From NCBI RefSeq assembly GCF_011065895.1, contig NZ_JAALCR010000002.1, positions 62,001-126,000 of the forward strand: a stretch of DNA of 64,000 bases, given 5' to 3'. Positions within the stretch are counted from its first letter, which is position 1. Each line of letters starts with the position of its first letter. The notes under the pieces are model-generated. The model searched no databases. It saw only the letters and a list, made by a program, of their open reading frames with translations, and was not told where the DNA came from. This DNA comes from Paludisphaera rhizosphaerae. GTDB taxonomy: Bacteria > Planctomycetota > Planctomycetia > Isosphaerales > Isosphaeraceae. Below, piece by piece: positions 59,518 to 64,000 of the stretch. The position numbers and the translations under genes were made by a program.

Positions 59518-61161
59518 TCACCGCGTTAGCACGGCCGAACGTCCATCGTCGTACACGGTTTTCGGGTAGTTCTCTCGGATGTAGCGATCCAGATAAGCGT
59601 GCGCGACCTTGCCCCGGCGCGCCAGATCGTCGCTCGGCCAGGCGGAGCCGTTCGGCGGGCACTTGCTCGACGGAACAATGACGACCGCAGGAGGATCGGC
59701 CTGGATCGCGGCGAGATTCGCCGCTGCGTCCTCCGGCGCATCGAACACCCCCGCGTAATAGCCATGCAGCCGGCCGCTCATGGGTCGTTGCGCGATCGTG
59801 AGGAGCTGGGAGTCGAGCGGAAAGACGAGAACCGAGTCGTTCGGTGCAGTCTGCTCGCGAAGATACCTGGCGACGGCCGTCGCCGGGGCGTCGAACTCAA
59901 GCGGGCGTGCGAGGCCGGCCAGTCGCGCTCCGGGGGTAGGGCCGATCGGTACGAGGTCCCAGCGCGAGTACGGCGTCATCCCGTAAGCCGCGTAGGCCAG
60001 AACGCCCCCGGCGAGGAGCCCGCAGGTCGCGGCGCTTGCGCGGAGGCTAGGCCGATTCGTCGGATCGATCGCCGCGGTTCGAAGCATCCCCAGAAGTTCG
60101 AACGCCGCCACGATGACGGGTGGAATGACCTGAAGCAGGTGAGCCGGATCGCGGCGGTGCATCGCCTGGTGAACCACAGCCAGGCCGACGAGCGCCGAGG
60201 CGAGCAGGAACAGCGATTTTGGGGTTGCGCCTCGTCTCCACGAGCGGACCAATCCCACCAGTAAAGCGATGCCCAGAATCAGAGCGGCGGATGCGTAGCC
60301 CAACTGAATCGCGAACAAGGGGGCCATGGGCGCAGCCATCCCCCGAGAGACGACTAGCGCCCCATGCAACGAACTCGCCAGAAACTGCCAGGGTGCTGTT
60401 AACCCGCCGACGTAAGCCAGGTAAATCAGCCACCCGATCGGAAAGCATGCGGCGACTGAAAGGAATGTTGCGGAGGAGCGGACGAATTCGCGGCGATCGC
60501 GTCGAAGCTCGACGAAGGCGATCATCGCGCTGACCGCCGCCCCGGCGAACGTTCCCATGTCCAGCCGGAAGAGCCAGCCCAGTCCAACGATCGCACCGGA
60601 AGCCGCTAGCCAGCTTCGTTTTCGATCGTCTGCCGCATATAACCAGCCCTGGATCGACCAAAGCGTGGCCAGCGGGATCAACCACACGTACCACTTGTAG
60701 TAGCGTGCCATCAGCACGTAGCCGACGATCGCCGAGGCCACTCCAGCCCATCGAGACCATTCCCGCCTCGAGAGGGAGTAAAGCAGTGTGAAGCAGAGCG
60801 AATAGCCCCCGGCGCACAGCAGCGTTTCACCCCAGAGCGACCCGCTCAAACGAAGCCCGAGAGCGCTTGTGAGCATGGCCATCGGCCCGTAAACCGTGAC
60901 GATGTCCAGCCCCGGAGTTTTCCCCAGCAACGCCTGGCCCCCGATCGCGAGTTGATACCCGTGGTCTCGGCTGGTCAGGTAGTAATCAACCCCCGGCGCT
61001 TTGAGCAGAATCAAGGCCAGGAACACGGTGAATATGGCGATCGTCGCGAAGGATTCCGCTAGACCTGAAGGCTGCGTGGCGCCGCCCTCCGAGGCGAGGC
61101 GAAGAAAACGGCGGTGGATCATCCGGCGAGGTTCGGAGAGTTGGACCTGACGATCGAGCAT
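59518..61161 (-). CDS. Large membrane protein, GT-C-like glycosyltransferase
   Basis: 547 residues. About ten hydrophobic helices with an early extracytoplasmic loop DYYLTSRDHGYQLAIGGQALLG and GLDIVTVYGPM, the acidic GT-C pattern. A soluble periplasmic domain of ~140 residues ends it (ARLAGLARPLEFDAPATAVARYL; KTVYDDGRSAVLTR), as in ArnT or PglB-like relatives. It probably transfers a polyprenyl-phosphate sugar, consistent with the GT2 gene (undecaprenyl-phosphate sugar synthase type). ATG 61161 has AGAGG eight bases upstream. Divergent from the 746-residue membrane protein. Confidence 0.65.
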   Translation of the reverse strand: MLDRQVQLSEPRRMIHRRFLRLASEGGATQPSGLAESFATIAIFTVFLALILLKAPGVDYYLTSRDHGYQLAIGGQALLGKTPGLDIVTVYGPMAMLTSALGLRLSGSLWGETLLCAGGYSLCFTLLYSLSRREWSRWAGVASAIVGYVLMARYYKWYVWLIPLATLWSIQGWLYAADDRKRSWLAASGAIVGLGWLFRLDMGTFAGAAVSAMIAFVELRRDRREFVRSSATFLSVAACFPIGWLIYLAYVGGLTAPWQFLASSLHGALVVSRGMAAPMAPLFAIQLGYASAALILGIALLVGLVRSWRRGATPKSLFLLASALVGLAVVHQAMHRRDPAHLLQVIPPVIVAAFELLGMLRTAAIDPTNRPSLRASAATCGLLAGGVLAYAAYGMTPYSRWDLVPIGPTPGARLAGLARPLEFDAPATAVARYLREQTAPNDSVLVFPLDSQLLTIAQRPMSGRLHGYYAGVFDAPEDAAANLAAIQADPPAVVIVPSSKCPPNGSAWPSDDLARRGKVAHAYLDRYIRENYPKTVYDDGRSAVLTR

Positions 61162-61346
61162 GACGGAGCCTCTGACCCGGACATGAGGAGCCTCGAACGA
61201 CTTCGAGAGCCCTAGCCGGCGGCTTCTTACCTCAAGTCGGAGTGAGACGCAACGCCAAGGCCGTGCCATGGATGCTTGCCCGGCTCACGCGTGAGGACTA
61301 CGATGATCGCCAAAACGATCTCAGTCCGATTGCCGAGGGCGAGGCG

Positions 61347-63587
61347 ATGAATCGGTTGGCGGAACGGATCGGCTCTTCGTTCGACCCGGTTTCGGAAAAC
61401 CCCGCGCGACGAGGCGTTCAGTGGGCGTTGGTCGTGGTGGTGGGGCTGCTCGGCGTTTTCGCCGCGCATCATCCAATGATCTTCTCCGGCTTCAGCCGGA
61501 TTCAGACCGACCTGGGCGATTCAAGGCTTCTGAACTACCTGCTGGAGCACGGCTGGCTTTGGGTTAATCGAACGCCGGGCCACGATCGGTTTTGGGACGC
61601 CCCCTTCTTCCACCCGGTCAAGAACGTCATCGCGTACACCGACTCCATGTTCAGCTACGGCCCCTTTTACTGGCCGTTTCGCCTGGTCGGCTTCTCTCCT
61701 GAGGTCTCCTTCGGCCTCTTCCTGATCACCTCGACGGTCTTGAACTATGCTGCGGGAGTGCTCCTCTTTGGGCGAGGACTGGGTTTCGGCGCGCCGGCAA
61801 CGGCGGCGGGAGCGGGTTTGATCGCTTTCGGCGCGCCACGAATGAATCAGCTAATGCACGCGCAGCTGGTCCCGTTCTTCTATCTACTGATCGCCCTGTA
61901 CGCGCTCTGCCGAATCATCCGCGAGGGAACCGCAAGTGCGGCCGAACGCGCGTCGTGGTGGATTGTCTTTGCCCTGGGTGTCGCGGCGCAGTTCTACGGA
62001 GGCGTCTACCTCGGCTGGTTCTTTGGTGTGGCTCTCGCGCTTACGGCGGTAACCGCCCTGGTACTTCGAACGAGTCGTGACGAAGTCGTCTCGTTGATTC
62101 AACGCGACTGGTGGGCTGCTGTGCTGGCTGCAGCGGTTGGGATTCTCGTCCTGATTCCGTTTCTCGCTCACTATTTGCCGGCTGCTCGGGAGTTCGGCGG
62201 CACGTTCAACGATGTCCAGGCTTACGGGCATCCCACGAACTGGTCGTGGTGGAACGTCGGTCCGAACAACTGGTTCTGGGGTTGGATCGATCGGCGATGG
62301 CCGATCGGTCCCCATCCGTTCCCCTGGGAGTTGAACCTGGGAATCGGCTTCCTGACCACGGCAGCCTGCGGAGTGGGTCTCTATCTGAGCAAGAACTCAC
62401 CGCTTGGACGGGTCGCTCTGGCAACGATGCTTCTGGTCTTGATCGCGATGACGTTGGTTCGGAACGATCGCGTCGTCTTGCTCGCTGGGGCAGCGGCCTG
62501 CTTCGCCTTCGGTTGCCTTTTCCGAGAACCGGATTGGACGGAGCGAGGTGCGGGGGCCTTTGCTTTGGCTGTGGCTGTGCTGCTAGCCTGTCCTCCATAC
62601 AACGACGCGATCAGAACGCTGACGCTTGTCCTCATGGTCTTCTGCTGGGTGCGTCTCTGGGAGCGACGCTCACGGCCCGACGGTCTTCTGGCTCCGGGGG
62701 TAGGGCTGTTTCTGCTGACGTTGCATCTGTTGCCCTGGTCGACGATGTCGCTGATTGCGCCGGGAGCGGTCGCGGCTGGAGCCATCCTCTGCTACTTCCG
62801 GCCGAAACACCGAACGGAGATCGTCCTGGCGAGCGTCGGCCTGTTCTTGATCGCAGGCGCGTTGCTATCGCTCGAGAGTCGTCCGGAAGTTCTCTACCAC
62901 GCCGCCCTGGGTGTGGCTTTCGGCTGGGTGTGTTCGACGACGCTCCCGCAGGTTCGTCTGAAGCCGTCGCAACTCGTGCCGATTCTCGCGGTCTCTTTCG
63001 CGCTTGTGATTCTGCTGTATGGCAAAACCTCCCTCTGGTACGCGCTCTCGCCCTACATCCCGGGCGCCAAAGCGATCCGCGTGCCAAGTCGCGTGGTTCT
63101 CATCCTCCTCGTTCCGGCAGCGTTCGGTCTCGCCTCGTTAGTCGAACGGCTGGATCGAAGTCTCTGGGGGATGGCGGCCTGGTGCCTTGCCCTGCTCTGC
63201 CTCGTCGAGCAGAGCGGCACCACCGACTGCTATTCCCTGGCCGAGAGTCGGGCCCGGATCGCGGTGATCTCGCAACAGATCGACCCGAGCATGGGGACCT
63301 TCTACTATCGACCAGAGTCCGAGGAGTCCGGCTTCGTCCAGTACAACCTCGACGCCATGTGGGCTTCGCTGAATACCGGCATTCCAACGATCAACGGAAA
63401 CTCGGGGTGTTTCCCGAAAGATTGGTGGCCCTTCCCGCAGGCCGACGCTCCCAATAAGGCGACGACCGAAGCGGTCCTTCGCGCATGGTGCGAGAAATTC
63501 GGACTGGACCGTCGACGAGTGCAACGGATCGGTCGGCAAGCGGGACCGGACGAAAACGAGAAGCCCGTCAGCGATTCTGCTGAATGA
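61347..63587 (+). CDS. Large polytopic membrane protein, GT-C-like
   Basis: 746 residues with ~14 hydrophobic segments. An extracytoplasmic loop near the start reads RIQTDLGDSRLLNYLLEHGW and HDRFWDAPFFHP, then a helix with YTDSMFSYGPFYWPFR; a TDLGDSRL acidic motif is a candidate catalytic site. After helix 10 a last soluble segment contains AESRARIAVISQQIDP and TFYYRPESEESGFV. Such proteins are common in planctomycetes and unassigned. Start ATG 61347 is preferred for its GAGGGCGAGG; upstream in-frame starts exist to 61242. The end overlaps the S51 peptidase gene by 20 bases. Confidence 0.6.
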   Translation: MNRLAERIGSSFDPVSENPARRGVQWALVVVVGLLGVFAAHHPMIFSGFSRIQTDLGDSRLLNYLLEHGWLWVNRTPGHDRFWDAPFFHPVKNVIAYTDSMFSYGPFYWPFRLVGFSPEVSFGLFLITSTVLNYAAGVLLFGRGLGFGAPATAAGAGLIAFGAPRMNQLMHAQLVPFFYLLIALYALCRIIREGTASAAERASWWIVFALGVAAQFYGGVYLGWFFGVALALTAVTALVLRTSRDEVVSLIQRDWWAAVLAAAVGILVLIPFLAHYLPAAREFGGTFNDVQAYGHPTNWSWWNVGPNNWFWGWIDRRWPIGPHPFPWELNLGIGFLTTAACGVGLYLSKNSPLGRVALATMLLVLIAMTLVRNDRVVLLAGAAACFAFGCLFREPDWTERGAGAFALAVAVLLACPPYNDAIRTLTLVLMVFCWVRLWERRSRPDGLLAPGVGLFLLTLHLLPWSTMSLIAPGAVAAGAILCYFRPKHRTEIVLASVGLFLIAGALLSLESRPEVLYHAALGVAFGWVCSTTLPQVRLKPSQLVPILAVSFALVILLYGKTSLWYALSPYIPGAKAIRVPSRVVLILLVPAAFGLASLVERLDRSLWGMAAWCLALLCLVEQSGTTDCYSLAESRARIAVISQQIDPSMGTFYYRPESEESGFVQYNLDAMWASLNTGIPTINGNSGCFPKDWWPFPQADAPNKATTEAVLRAWCEKFGLDRRRVQRIGRQAGPDENEKPVSDSAE

Positions 63588-64000
63588 CGCGATCCTTGAC
63601 GTCCCACGATCCGAGTTCCCCGCCCTGTCCAGCGTGGAGGACGTCGATTCGGAGAGGGGCGGCGGCTTTCGAGGGTTTCAAGACGACGACGTAAGAGGCT
63701 CCTCCCACCTCCCAGCGTTTGGCTCCGAGATCGACGATGAGCGCCGTGGACTCGTCGATCGCCACCCCCGCGGCTACTTCCGGATGGTCGCCCAGGACGC
63801 CGAGGAGCCGGTTGAGCCGGCTGCGTCGAAGCGCGTGCTGATCCACGACGACGCCGGGCAGGAATCCGAATCCGGTTCCAACGGAGGCCTTCTCGGTTCC
63901 GCCAGTAATCATCACGCGGGTCATCAACGCCGCGCCGGCCGAGGTCCCGCCGAGGACCCCCCCGCGAGCGAGGACCTTGCGGAAGGCGGCGTCGGTGGCG
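63568..64000 (-). CDS. Cyanophycinase/S51-family peptidase, partial
   Basis: The C-terminal portion only (at least 143 residues); the start lies beyond the right edge. GGVLGGTSAGAALMTRVMI contains the nucleophile serine of the S51 fold (GxSAG). LPGVVVDQHALRRSRLNRLL with the catalytic histidine, and ALIVDLGAKRWEVGG follow. This matches cyanophycinases, which release beta-Asp-Arg dipeptides from cyanophycin, or related dipeptidase E. Many planctomycetes carry secreted paralogues of unknown substrate. The last 20 bases overlap the convergent membrane-protein gene. Confidence 0.88.
   Translation of the reverse strand, partial: ATDAAFRKVLARGGVLGGTSAGAALMTRVMITGGTEKASVGTGFGFLPGVVVDQHALRRSRLNRLLGVLGDHPEVAAGVAIDESTALIVDLGAKRWEVGGASYVVVLKPSKAAAPLRIDVLHAGQGGELGSWDVKDRVIQQNR

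Overview
The window is high-GC chromosomal DNA (roughly two thirds G+C by eye, strong G/C preference at third codon positions) packed with genes on both strands. Gene content points to a planctomycete, most likely the Isosphaeraceae. The clues are a secreted dehydrogenase with HEAT repeats and a CxxCH haem site of the kind common in Planctomycetes, a Sua5-phosphatase fusion, a chlamydia-like extended GlyA, a secreted caspase-like peptidase, a tiny bS22-like ribosomal protein and several large multi-pass membrane proteins. This placement is inference from gene content, not from a marker-gene search. I saw no rRNA or tRNA gene, CRISPR array, transposase or phage gene.

Layout. 0-1.4 kb: a partial sigma-factor-like gene and a degraded-looking small gene. 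1.4-6.1 kb: a GT87-like membrane protein converging on ppk1, with nfo upstream of ppk1. 6.1-9.7 kb: a small membrane protein, a four-repeat S1 protein, a short HPF and a zinc-free MDR reductase. 9.6-13.4 kb: argC and a large YfhO-like membrane protein that carries an in-frame pair of inverted palindromic repeats. 13.5-16.6 kb: csrA behind a candidate sigma-54 promoter, then glycerate kinase, thiL and tsaE in an overlapping run. 16.6-17.4 kb is gene-free and repeat-rich. 17.4-22.0 kb: a BaiN-type flavoprotein, an mlaE-mlaF-mlaD lipid-transport operon and an Hsp20-like fragment. 22.4-29.5 kb: the Sua5-PTP fusion, a DUF493 protein, the bS22-like gene, a 3-hydroxyisobutyrate-type dehydrogenase, glyA with a rhodanese, and hflK-hflC. 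29.9-34.8 kb: a caspase-like peptidase with a membrane partner, an MFS transporter and another polytopic membrane protein.

34.8-41.6 kb holds one long leftward run: a PAS sensor kinase, a lone receiver, a receiver-kinase hybrid, a receiver with an unknown tail, an unknown protein and a SpoA (FliM/SctQ-type) protein. It looks like a phosphorelay wired to a rotor or secretion-type SpoA protein, with no flagellar or secretion genes nearby. 41.8-44.4 kb: a 2Fe-2S ferredoxin, panC, panD (pantothenate synthesis) and lgt. 44.5-50.7 kb is one 2088-residue secreted protein fusing a ceramidase domain, a sorbosone-dehydrogenase-like propeller, HEAT repeats, cytochrome c, a carbohydrate-binding-like domain and tandem rhodaneses. 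50.7-54.9 kb: a methyltransferase, an FHA protein with a very acidic tail, a MoxR ATPase and a sirtuin. 55.1-59.5 kb: an amino-sugar/glycan operon (wecE-like, wecD-like, Nudix, GT2, methyltransferase). 59.5-64 kb: two large membrane proteins and the start-truncated end of a cyanophycinase-family peptidase.

The strongest candidates for new biology are the SpoA-ended signalling operon, the caspase-membrane protein pair, the giant fusion protein and the in-frame palindromic insertion.
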